A program made the position numbers and the translations under genes. The notes under the pieces are model-generated. The model did not search any database and was not told the origin of the DNA. It saw only the letters and a program-made list of their open reading frames with translations. Shown here piece after piece: positions 16,123-23,841 of a stretch of 64,000 nucleotides of DNA (position 1 is the stretch's first letter; each line of letters begins with the position of its first letter). The DNA comes from Candidatus Bathyarchaeota archaeon (GTDB lineage: Archaea > Thermoproteota > Bathyarchaeia > TCS64), in assembly GCA_026014875.1 (NCBI GenBank), contig JAOZHO010000051.1:62001-126000 (forward strand), in the 5' to 3' direction.

Positions 16123-17427
16123 ATGGGACTAAGGGGGAGTCACCTGGAGTCCATCAGGGAGGTCATGAGGGGCAACCTCCTGGTATTCACCGTGGGGGAT
16201 GCGATCCGGCAGCTCTCCATGTTCATCACATTCCCCTATTTCAGCCTCTACGTCCTCGCCCTCGGGGGGAGCCCCGTGGACATCGGCATCGTGAACAGCC
16301 TCCGCCCCCTCCTCAGTCTGTTCATCTACCCCGTCGCCGGGTACCTCTCGGACCACTACGACAGGGTCCGAATCATCACCACGACGGGCTACCTCACCGC
16401 GGGGCTCTGGCTAATATTCATGCTCGCCCCCGACTGGAGGTTCCTCGCCATGGGTAACCTCCTCATGGGCGCCATGACATTCTACTTTCCCGCGGCGAAC
16501 TCCCTCATGGCCGACTCCCTCCCCGAGAACCGGCGGGGGGCGGGTTACTCCCTCTGGTTTGCCATCCCCAGCGCCATAGGCATCGTTTCCCCTTTCATTG
16601 GGGGGTACCTCACCACCGTCTGGGGTGTTTTACCCGCGATGCGGTTCCTCTACGCCCTCACATTCACGACGGCCCTAGGGATAGCCACCATGAACCTCAG
16701 ATTCCTCAAGGACCCGTCGCCCCGCCGGCCGGGAGCCAGGACGGAGAGCCTCCTGAACGTGGTGGTGAACTCCTACAGGGACGTCGTAGATGTCCTCCGC
16801 TGGTTCCCCCGGAACCTCAGGTTCTACACCGTCCTTCTGGCCAGCAGCTTCTTCTTCAACAGCCTGGTCTCCTCCTACTGGGTCATCTACGCCGTCGATT
16901 TGGTCGGCCTAGACAAGCTTCAGTGGGGCACGGTCCTCCTCATCACCTCCCTCGTCAACGTCGTCCTCCTCCTCCCCGCGGGGACCGTGGTCGACAGGAT
17001 AGGATCCAGGAGGGTCCTCGCTCTCGCCCTCCTCGCCTCCTCGATACCCCTAATCCTCTTCCCCTTCAGCAAAGGGATCTGGGACGTCGCACTAATCGTC
17101 GTCCTGGTGAGCATCGCCAGCGCATTCCTCATCGCCGGCGCACCCGCCTACATGGCGGAGTCCGTTCCCCCCCACATGAGGGGGCGGGTCATGGCCGCGA
17201 TTGGCCAAGGGTCTCTGTTCATCAACATGAGGGGTGGGGGCGGCGGGGGACCCGGCCTGGGGGCCGTCCTCACTATCCCCGCTATGATGGGGGCCCTCCT
17301 GGGAGGATTCATCTATCAGGCATCCCCCCGACTCCCGTGGTTCCTCATGGGGGCCGCCATGCTAGTCAGCGCTTCCATCTGCGCATTCTTCATGAAACCG
17401 TCGGAGAGACAGACGCCACCCGGCTAG
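16123..17427 (+). CDS. Major facilitator superfamily transporter
   Basis: 434 residues with about 12 hydrophobic helices. The loop 2-3 motif GYLSDHYDRVRI (near residue 72) and its repeat in the second half, AGTVVDRIGSRRVL (near 287), are MFS motif A. A Gly-rich stretch, MRGGGGGGPGLGAV, interrupts the loop before the helix near residue 380. Substrate unknown; drug or metabolite export is possible. Its stop overlaps the stop of the convergent Fe-S gene by 4 bases (CTAG). Confidence 0.88.
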   Translation: MGLRGSHLESIREVMRGNLLVFTVGDAIRQLSMFITFPYFSLYVLALGGSPVDIGIVNSLRPLLSLFIYPVAGYLSDHYDRVRIITTTGYLTAGLWLIFMLAPDWRFLAMGNLLMGAMTFYFPAANSLMADSLPENRRGAGYSLWFAIPSAIGIVSPFIGGYLTTVWGVLPAMRFLYALTFTTALGIATMNLRFLKDPSPRRPGARTESLLNVVVNSYRDVVDVLRWFPRNLRFYTVLLASSFFFNSLVSSYWVIYAVDLVGLDKLQWGTVLLITSLVNVVLLLPAGTVVDRIGSRRVLALALLASSIPLILFPFSKGIWDVALIVVLVSIASAFLIAGAPAYMAESVPPHMRGRVMAAIGQGSLFINMRGGGGGGPGLGAVLTIPAMMGALLGGFIYQASPRLPWFLMGAAMLVSASICAFFMKPSERQTPPG

Positions 17428-18947
17428 AGGGCCTTCACGAGCAGCTCGGAGAGATCCAGCACGTCTAACCCGGGGTATCCCTCCCTCGTGGCCGACCTCA
17501 GGTTCAGTATGCAGGCAGGGCACCCCGTCACGATGCTCCCCGCCCCCAGGGGAGCCAGATCCTCCTCGAGCTTCTGGGCGGCCACCCTCTCGGCCAGCCC
17601 GATGTCGTACGCCATGAGCCCTCCGCCCCCACCGCAGCACAGGGTGTGCTCCCCGCTCAAGGGGCTATGGGCCACGTCGAGGCCGGGGACAGCCCCGAGC
17701 ACCCTCCTAGGCGCCTGGTAGACCCCGCAGTGCCTCCCCAGGTCGCAGGGATCGTGCCATGCGACTCTCTCCTCAAGAACACTGAAAGATAAGCGTCCCT
17801 CCCCGATCAATTTCTCGAAGAGCTGAGATGTGTGGAGAACCCTGAAAGGAGGGGGGACTCCCAGCTTGGGGAATACCCGAGAGAAAGCATAGAAACACCC
17901 TGCGCAGCTGGTCACCAAGGCCTCCACCGATGGGCTGAACCCCTCCAGCACCGACCGGGCATTCGCGGCAGCCTCATCCCACTGACCATTCAGGTACAGC
18001 ACTAGGCCGCAGCACGTCTCGCTCGCCCCGAGGAGCCCGAAATCCACACGAGCCCTCTCCAGAACCTCCGCTGTGGCCTCGACGATACCCGGGAGCCTGT
18101 AGGAGGTGGTACATCCAGGCCAGTAGACCACCTCGTTCCCGCTGTACCCGAATCTCTCCTCGGCCTCCTCCCACCAGATCGCTCTGTCCTCCCCGGGCAT
18201 ACCCATGGGGTTACCCTCCCCCCGAATGTTCTCCAGGGCGACCCGACAGTGCCTCGGCCCCCTCCCCCCCTCCTCGACCTCCTTCCTGGCCCTGATAATC
18301 GCGTTATTGATCTCCAGGGTCCCCTCCCCCAGCTGATCGTAACACTGGCCGCACGATGTGCAGCTGTAGAGGATGTCAACGGCTTTGTCAGAGGCTTCCA
18401 GCTCTCCTCTGAGCAGGCCCCTGGAGACGATGAGCCTCCCCTTGGCTGAGTAGGTCTCGACGCCCCCGAAGAAACGCTGGACGACGCAGAAATCCTTCTC
18501 CTTCCTGGCTCGCTCGTTGATTCTGAAGCCCTCCTTGGTTTGTATGTAATCCGTGAGCCATCGATTCAGGGAGACCGTTCCTCGTAAAGCCCGTTTCTTT
18601 TCTCTGCCTTCCTCTTGGAGTTCACTGAGCATGGCTCTCAAAGTTTCGGCGTCGAGTGGGTCTCTGTCGTCAATTATCACATATGGTCTCTGTTGAGAGT
18701 CGGGTTCTCTGTCATCGATGTTTGTAAGAGCCTCAATCCCATTATTCGTAATCAGCTCCAGCAAGTCATGAGGTGATGGGTTTCTCGTTATCACGGCGAT
18801 GGGCATGTCTGCATGTTCGATCCCAAAGGCTCCTCTGTGTGAGTATACGTACCTGTCCTCTACACTCGTGAGGACATTATCGTTTCCCAGGATTGTTGCT
18901 AGTTCCTCGAGGATTCTATCGGTTTCGAGGTCGTCTCTGGAGATCAT
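17424..18947 (-). CDS. HdrD/GlcF-like Fe-S oxidoreductase with two CCG domains
   Basis: 507 residues from the ATG at 18947, chosen because ATTTATA lies about 37 bases upstream; an in-frame extension to 19073 would cross that promoter. The C-terminal half has two cysteine-rich CCG domains (GASETCCGL and TLCCGGGGGL), the non-cubane cluster or heme-interacting fold of HdrB/HdrD. Only one CxxCxxC remains at 196-202 (SCTSCGQC), without the usual fourth Cys-Pro. The first 80 residues (ILGNDNVLTSVEDRYVYS) resemble the start of FAD-linked GlcD-type oxidases but the FAD domain itself is missing. Likely an electron-transfer partner of the divergent AOR-ferredoxin pair. Confidence 0.82.
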   Translation of the reverse strand: MISRDDLETDRILEELATILGNDNVLTSVEDRYVYSHRGAFGIEHADMPIAVITRNPSPHDLLELITNNGIEALTNIDDREPDSQQRPYVIIDDRDPLDAETLRAMLSELQEEGREKKRALRGTVSLNRWLTDYIQTKEGFRINERARKEKDFCVVQRFFGGVETYSAKGRLIVSRGLLRGELEASDKAVDILYSCTSCGQCYDQLGEGTLEINNAIIRARKEVEEGGRGPRHCRVALENIRGEGNPMGMPGEDRAIWWEEAEERFGYSGNEVVYWPGCTTSYRLPGIVEATAEVLERARVDFGLLGASETCCGLVLYLNGQWDEAAANARSVLEGFSPSVEALVTSCAGCFYAFSRVFPKLGVPPPFRVLHTSQLFEKLIGEGRLSFSVLEERVAWHDPCDLGRHCGVYQAPRRVLGAVPGLDVAHSPLSGEHTLCCGGGGGLMAYDIGLAERVAAQKLEEDLAPLGAGSIVTGCPACILNLRSATREGYPGLDVLDLSELLVKAL

Positions 18948-18980
18948 GAGGGGGCTAATCACTGTGATCTGTTTATTGGC

Positions 18981-19047
18981 TATAAATGGTAGCCGTAGAG
19001 ATTCGCGAGCCTGATTGGTGCGTGTTATGCTCCTCCGAAAGTATAAA
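18981..19047. promoter_or_regulatory. Divergent promoter pair of the Fe-S oxidoreductase and AOR genes
   Basis: TATAAAT at 18981-18987 reads ATTTATA on the minus strand, about 37 bases before the Fe-S gene start. TATAAAG at 19042-19048 lies about 40 bases before the AOR start on the plus strand. Back-to-back boxes suggest joint control. Confidence 0.5.
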
Positions 19048-19084
19048 GAGTAAATAGCGCCAAGGACTTCCAAGGCGGTTTGTT

Positions 19085-21076
19085 ATGGCTGTGGGTTGGG
19101 CCGGTAAGACTCTGCAGATAGACCTTTCCACTGGGAAGATCTCGACGGCTCCTTGGAAGAGAGAGGCCAAGATGTTTATGGGCGGGAGAGGGGGGAACGC
19201 CTGGCTCTTCTGGAAGAACTCGAAGAGGAATCAAGATCCCTTCGACCCGGATGCCCCCGTGATACTGTCGGCTGGTAGCCTCGCGGGGACGGGGCTCATA
19301 GGTGCGTCCAGGATGGAGGTCACCGTGGTGTCCCCTGCGAAGACCGAGACCCACTCGCTCGGAAACGTGGGGATGGGGAGCTCCTGGGCTCCCGAGCTCA
19401 AGTTCGCGGGATACGACAACATCGTCATCAAGGGAAAGTCGGATACCCCCGTCTATGTCTCCGTGTTCAATGACTGCGTGGAGCTGAGGGACGCCTCCGG
19501 TGTCTGGGGCAAAGGGACCTTCGAGACCCAGGATTTGATACGGGAAGAGCTGGACGATGATGATGTCCAGGTTGCCTGCATTGGACCCGCAGGAGAGAAT
19601 CTAGCTATCCAGGCGACAGTGGAGCACGGTTATAGGAGCGGGACCCCGGTGGGGGCTTCCTTTGGGGCTAAGAACCTCAAAGCCGTCGCCGTGCGAGGGA
19701 CGAATCCCGTCAAAGTCCACGATTTCGAAGCCGTCCTTGAGCTGAATCGGGTTCTAGTCGAGAAAGTGAAGGAGGCGAAGAAGCGGGAGGGCATCGTGAG
19801 ACATAAGGGAACCGACGCCTACCTCCAGGGTTTCATCGTGGGGGATGCAGGTGTCGTGGGAGACTATGAGAGCCATGCCTGGAGGGATAGGCCCGACATC
19901 AAGAGAGCCTACGAGGAGAACTTCATCGGGGACAACTATGTGAAAGAGATAGGCTGCTTCGGGTGTCCCTTCCCGTGCCAGCCCCTTTACGAAGTGGAAG
20001 GAGAGGGCATCATGATCTGGAGATGCTATCCCACCTACTGGCCCTGGAAAGTGTGGATGACTGATCTGAAATCCGCTTTCCTCGCTCACAGGATGATGGC
20101 GGACCTGGGGATGGACAGCAAGGAGATCGCTACCACGGTATCCTGGCTGATGCACCTCTACTACGATGGAAAGGTGACAGAGGCGGATCTAGACGGCGTA
20201 TCCTTCGAGAGGGGTGACCCCAATGCCGTCTTCGAGACCGCGAGGAAGGTGGCTTGCAGGGAGGGATTCGGCAAAGCCCTTGGGAATGGCCCGGTATCCT
20301 TGGCGAAAGAGCTCGGGGGTGACGCCCTCGACTATCTTATCCACAACCAGGGGCTCACGATGAGGACATTTGAGTTCCGCGCTGAGCCCGGGACGGCCCT
20401 CGGGGAGGCCATCTCGGCCCGGGGTAACAGTCTAAGGGCTACGACTTATCACATTGTGCTCTGGGAGAAGCCCGCTCGCGACGGTTACGGGGGAGTGGAC
20501 CCCCAGGAGGTCAAGGATTCCTATGCTTGGTCCAAGGCGACATTCGGCTCGAAGGATGCTATTAAGGCGACGGCGTACACCGGGAAACCCCAGTCCCTCA
20601 TCTACGAGATGAACTGGGCCGCAGTGGCGGATTCTCTGGGTTACTGTACCACGATGATACGGCCCGGGAGAACCGGGGCTCCTGGCTCCCAGTTCGGGGA
20701 CCCGTCTTACGCCTTTGCTGCGGAGAGAGTCGCAGCGGTGACGGGTATCCCGTTCGACGAGGCGGGCCTGTACGAGATCGGGGAGCGAGTCTGTGGCATG
20801 GAGCGGGCCATCGTGGTGAGAGACGGGAGGACGAGGGAGACCGACGCGATTCCAGACTTCTTCTTCGAGGTCCCCATCCCTGACGGGTATCAGGAGGGGC
20901 GGAAGCTAGACAGAAAAAAATTCGAGAAGATGAAGGACGAGTACTACCGGCTCAGGGGGTGGGACGTCGCAACGGGGTTCCCCAGGCGCAGCACTCTGGA
21001 GACACTTGGGCTGACAGAAGTCGCTACAAATTTGGGGAAGATGAAGAGGCTGGGCCCCGAGTCTGAGGAGGGATAG
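19085..21076 (+). CDS. Tungsten-type aldehyde ferredoxin oxidoreductase
   Basis: 663 residues. Aldehyde + water + oxidised ferredoxin give acid; the enzyme holds a tungsto-bispterin and one [4Fe-4S] cluster. Cluster ligands C291, C294, C298 (GCFGCPFPC) and C521 (DSLGYC) are visible. The N-terminal GWAGKTLQIDLSTGKIS and MGGRGGNAWLFW match the family's first pterin-contacting region. Somewhat longer than the ~605-residue Pyrococcus enzyme. A 2[4Fe-4S] partner follows after 5 bases, the common AOR-plus-ferredoxin pair. The aldehyde cannot be read from the sequence. Confidence 0.93.
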   Translation: MAVGWAGKTLQIDLSTGKISTAPWKREAKMFMGGRGGNAWLFWKNSKRNQDPFDPDAPVILSAGSLAGTGLIGASRMEVTVVSPAKTETHSLGNVGMGSSWAPELKFAGYDNIVIKGKSDTPVYVSVFNDCVELRDASGVWGKGTFETQDLIREELDDDDVQVACIGPAGENLAIQATVEHGYRSGTPVGASFGAKNLKAVAVRGTNPVKVHDFEAVLELNRVLVEKVKEAKKREGIVRHKGTDAYLQGFIVGDAGVVGDYESHAWRDRPDIKRAYEENFIGDNYVKEIGCFGCPFPCQPLYEVEGEGIMIWRCYPTYWPWKVWMTDLKSAFLAHRMMADLGMDSKEIATTVSWLMHLYYDGKVTEADLDGVSFERGDPNAVFETARKVACREGFGKALGNGPVSLAKELGGDALDYLIHNQGLTMRTFEFRAEPGTALGEAISARGNSLRATTYHIVLWEKPARDGYGGVDPQEVKDSYAWSKATFGSKDAIKATAYTGKPQSLIYEMNWAAVADSLGYCTTMIRPGRTGAPGSQFGDPSYAFAAERVAAVTGIPFDEAGLYEIGERVCGMERAIVVRDGRTRETDAIPDFFFEVPIPDGYQEGRKLDRKKFEKMKDEYYRLRGWDVATGFPRRSTLETLGLTEVATNLGKMKRLGPESEEG

Positions 21077-21081
21077 CGGCT

Positions 21082-21579
21082 TTGGAAATGGTTCTCGACG
21101 TTGACATCGAAAAGTGTGTTGGATGCAGGACGTGTGAAGTAGCCTGCTCGCTGAAGAACACGGGCACGGTAAACCCTACTAGGAGCAGGATCCGGATCGT
21201 TCGCTACGAGAAGCAGGGAGCGTTCCACAACTTCATCCCCATGGTGTGCCAGCAGTGCAGCACACCCCTCTGCATGGAGGCTTGCCCGGTCAACGCGATA
21301 AGCAGGGACCCCGAGACGAGCGCCATGATCGTCAACGCGGATATGTGTGTCGGATGCAAGGTCTGCGCCATGGTCTGCCCCATCGGAGGGATAAGTATGG
21401 ACCCGGTCACCCACGTGGCGTTCAAATGCGATCTATGCGGAGGCGACCCGGAGTGCGTTAAGCTCTGCGACTCGGAGGCTCTCAGCTATGTCCCCAAGGT
21501 CAAAGCTGACATCCGGAGGAAGAGGGACAAGTCTAGAAAGCTCTCCGAGCTCTTCGCTCTCATGGAGTCTCTCACCTAG
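21082..21579 (+). CDS. 4Fe-4S dicluster ferredoxin, AOR partner
   Basis: 165 residues, 16 or so cysteines in four groups: CVGCRTCEVAC, CQQCSTPLCMEACP, CVGCKVCAMVCP and CDLCGGDPECVKLC, as in HycB/AOR-associated electron carriers with up to four [4Fe-4S] clusters. It probably takes electrons from the AOR just upstream. Start TTG 21082 has GGAGGG at good distance; ATG 21088 is an alternative. A T-rich stretch follows the stop. Confidence 0.92.
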   Translation: MEMVLDVDIEKCVGCRTCEVACSLKNTGTVNPTRSRIRIVRYEKQGAFHNFIPMVCQQCSTPLCMEACPVNAISRDPETSAMIVNADMCVGCKVCAMVCPIGGISMDPVTHVAFKCDLCGGDPECVKLCDSEALSYVPKVKADIRRKRDKSRKLSELFALMESLT

Positions 21580-21600
21580 AATTCACTTTTTATCTTTCAA

Positions 21601-21615
21601 CCTATACCTTTATGG
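21601..21615 (+). promoter_or_regulatory. TATA-like box before the epimerase gene
   Basis: CCTATACCTTTATGG would place transcription start near 21630, before the epimerase's first strand at 21656 but after any canonical start codon in frame. Confidence 0.4.
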
Positions 21616-21643
21616 TTACACGCCTCCCGGGAGCGTTGCTGAA

Positions 21644-22273
21644 ATAGGATATCGGATCGTACCGACGATAATAGCCGAATCTCAATCCGAGCTCGATGGA
21701 ATGCTCGCTCGGCTTGGAGGGAGTGCGGACAGGGTGATGCTTGACATAATGGATGGCAGGTTCGTGGCCAACACTTCTCTCGATTTCGACTTTCAGTTAC
21801 CGTCAAGCTTCGAGTACGAAGCCCATCTCATGGTAGATAATCCATCCGAATACGTGGAAACATTGGTTGGTCGCGTGGATTGGGCAATACTTCACATCGA
21901 GACATTGAAGAACCCTGAAGCTGAGATCAGGTATTTCAAAGAGAACGGGTTAAAGGTCTCCCTGGCAGCAAATCCGGGAACACCTCTCGAGGAGATTCTT
22001 CCACATCTTGACCTGCTGGATGGAATCCTCGTCCTCACCGTTAACCCGGGCCGACACGGTGCAGAGTTCAAGCCTGAAACCTTGGAGAAAATTAGGCGGT
22101 TGAGAGGATTAGGGGTGACATTGCCCATCGAGGTGGATGGAGGGGTCAATCCGGATACCATTCTCGAAATAAAGAATGCCGGGGCAGATGTCTTCGCCTG
22201 TGGATCCTACCTCATGAACGGCGGTGACGTGGCCAAGGGGATCCGGTCTTTGAGAAAAGTTCTTGGAGACTAG
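21644..22273 (+). CDS. rpe: Ribulose-phosphate 3-epimerase (start codon unclear)
   Basis: About 209 residues of TIM barrel. Landmarks: IVPTIIAESQSELD (strand 1), VMLDIMDGRFVAN (metal-binding D with MDG), AHLMVDNP, HIETLKNPEAE, GILVLTVNPGRHGAEF and PIEVDGGVNPDTI. The epimerase interconverts ribulose-5-P and xylulose-5-P; hexulose-phosphate-type relatives also exist. No ATG, GTG or TTG lies in frame between the ferredoxin stop and strand 1. I placed the start at ATA 21644 as a placeholder; the upstream in-frame ATG (21488) lies inside the ferredoxin gene. The TATA-like CCTATACCTTTATGG at 21601 supports transcription from here. The stop overlaps the convergent DNPH1-like stop by 4 bases. Confidence 0.8.
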   Translation: MGYRIVPTIIAESQSELDGMLARLGGSADRVMLDIMDGRFVANTSLDFDFQLPSSFEYEAHLMVDNPSEYVETLVGRVDWAILHIETLKNPEAEIRYFKENGLKVSLAANPGTPLEEILPHLDLLDGILVLTVNPGRHGAEFKPETLEKIRRLRGLGVTLPIEVDGGVNPDTILEIKNAGADVFACGSYLMNGGDVAKGIRSLRKVLGD

Positions 22274-22689
22274 GGCTCCTTTATGGCGTTGATGAAGTCG
22301 TCTATAGCGCTCAGTGCCTCCTCTTCGCTGTCGTATTTTACGATCTTCAGCTTCCTGTTCCCGCCTATCATCGCGGACAGCCTTCGCCCCTCCTGCCTCC
22401 TGTAAAGGCAGAGGATCGGCTTCCCCATCGCCTCGACCTTCCCGATCTCGTAGCCCACGCCCAGAGAAGGGCTCGACACCTCTGCCACGAGGGCGTCGGC
22501 ATCCTTCAGCCAGCCCGTGTCCAATTCGTAGATTCCGTAGTCATCCAGCTGGATCTCTTGAGTATAGTCGTAATCGAAGGAGTGTTCGGTGAGGACCCTG
22601 CCGTGTCCCTTTAGGTGCTCGATGAAACGTTTGAAACGAGGCTTATCGGCCTCGGCTCCCCTGATGGAGCCTGCGAAGTAGATCTCCAT
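22270..22689 (-). CDS. DNPH1/Rcl-like 2'-deoxynucleoside 5'-phosphate N-hydrolase
   Basis: 139 residues. It opens MEIYFAGSIRGAEADK, then has VLTEHSFDYDYTQE, and the catalytic-loop motif SPSLGVGYEIG (E81), all close to DNPH1/Rcl, followed by ILCLYRRQEGRRLSAMI. Those enzymes split (deoxy)nucleoside monophosphates into base and (deoxy)ribose 5-phosphate. The family is related to nucleoside 2-deoxyribosyltransferases, which is the alternative. It converges with the ribulose-phosphate epimerase gene, a link that suits pentose recovery. Confidence 0.85.
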   Translation of the reverse strand: MEIYFAGSIRGAEADKPRFKRFIEHLKGHGRVLTEHSFDYDYTQEIQLDDYGIYELDTGWLKDADALVAEVSSPSLGVGYEIGKVEAMGKPILCLYRRQEGRRLSAMIGGNRKLKIVKYDSEEEALSAIDDFINAIKEP

Positions 22690-22994
22690 GAAGTATCAAA
22701 CCCCAATCCAAATTTAAAAGGTCACGAGCCAAATCGATTCCCCTCTGAGATGAATGAACTAGGCCCTCGGTTACATAGAGTTGGAGAAAAGAAAAGCCGG
22801 GGATGTATCTTTCGAGGAGGAGGCTCCCGCCGCGAAAAGTTTAGAACCTTTTTGCGTCAACACGCATGCGCGATAATGGCTAGTCTTATTGCGAGCAGGT
22901 GCGGTAGGATGGCTCATATGAATATTTTTCTTTCATCATCTCCTCGTGAATACATGACCCTGCGAGGTCTCGGAGGTTTTCGAAGCTGACAGAT
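22690..22994. other. Gene-free spacer, 305 bases
   Basis: Divergent region between the N-hydrolase and cytochrome b5-like genes. AATTTAAAAG near 22712 on either strand could be a TATA box for the minus-strand gene. I see no conserved frame; AAGTTTAGAA near 22840 is the best plus-strand candidate but is far from the start. Confidence 0.4.
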
Positions 22995-23672
22995 ATGGGG
23001 GAGAGGAGGTTCACGGAGTCCGAACTCGGTGAATACAACGGAAAGGAAGGAAAGCCCACATACGTTGCATTCAACGGTAATGTTTACGACCTCTCCGGAA
23101 GCGGCCTCTGGGCAGACGGGGAACACATGGGCAGCCACACCGCTGGCTCGGAGCTGACCCGGAACCTCGAGAGTGCGCCTCACGGAGACGAGGTCTTCTC
23201 AGCGTATCCGGTTATAGGAGTGCTGGTGGGTGAGCCCGTCGTGGAAGGCCTGGGTCAGATCCTCAGGCGGTTAGTCCCGCATCCCATGATCGTCCATTTT
23301 CCCATCGCTTACTCGCTGATGGTCCCCCTGTTCTCGGCCCTCTACCTGCTAACGGGAGAACTGTCCTTCGAGGCGGCCTCTTACTATCTTCTGATAATCG
23401 GATTCCTGACGGCTCCTGTCTGCTTCCTCTCCGGTTTCCTGAGTTGGAAGGTGGCCTATAAGGGGAAGACGAGCGCCGCCTTCACGAGGAAGAAGCTGTT
23501 CAGCTTGGCGTTGATCGTTGTCATCACTGTCTGCTCCGTTTGGCGGACCCTTGATCCCCTGATACTCGTTTCGGCAACTGGCCTAAGTTACGTCTACCTG
23601 GCGTTGCTCATGAGCCTCATACCCATAGTCACTGTTCTCGGCCACACTGGTGGAAAAATCGTATACCCCTGA
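22995..23672 (+). CDS. Cytochrome b5-like heme-binding domain fused to a DUF2231 membrane domain
   Basis: 225 residues. Residues 5-75 are a short cytochrome b5-like domain (FTESELGEYNGKEGKPTYVA, NVYDLSGSGLW, then GEHMGSH and APHGDEVF with the likely heme-ligand histidines). Residues about 92-220 hold four to five hydrophobic helices beginning HPMIVHFPIAYSLMVP, the DUF2231 signature, in which the His pair may bind a second heme. This fusion is known in anaerobes but has no assigned reaction. It may carry electrons across or along the membrane. Confidence 0.82.
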   Translation: MGERRFTESELGEYNGKEGKPTYVAFNGNVYDLSGSGLWADGEHMGSHTAGSELTRNLESAPHGDEVFSAYPVIGVLVGEPVVEGLGQILRRLVPHPMIVHFPIAYSLMVPLFSALYLLTGELSFEAASYYLLIIGFLTAPVCFLSGFLSWKVAYKGKTSAAFTRKKLFSLALIVVITVCSVWRTLDPLILVSATGLSYVYLALLMSLIPIVTVLGHTGGKIVYP

Positions 23673-23841
23673 GGCGCTTTATTCGGAAAGTCTGCCCTTA
23701 TGGCTGACTGCACGTGCCCTTGAATCACAGTTTCCCAAGGGGTGTGGTCAAAGCCCAGCATCACCGGTTAAAATTACGAGCGCGCGCAAGAGCGTTTAGT
23801 AGCATAATAGTTTTAAAGGAAAAACTAGCTATCTTCTGATT

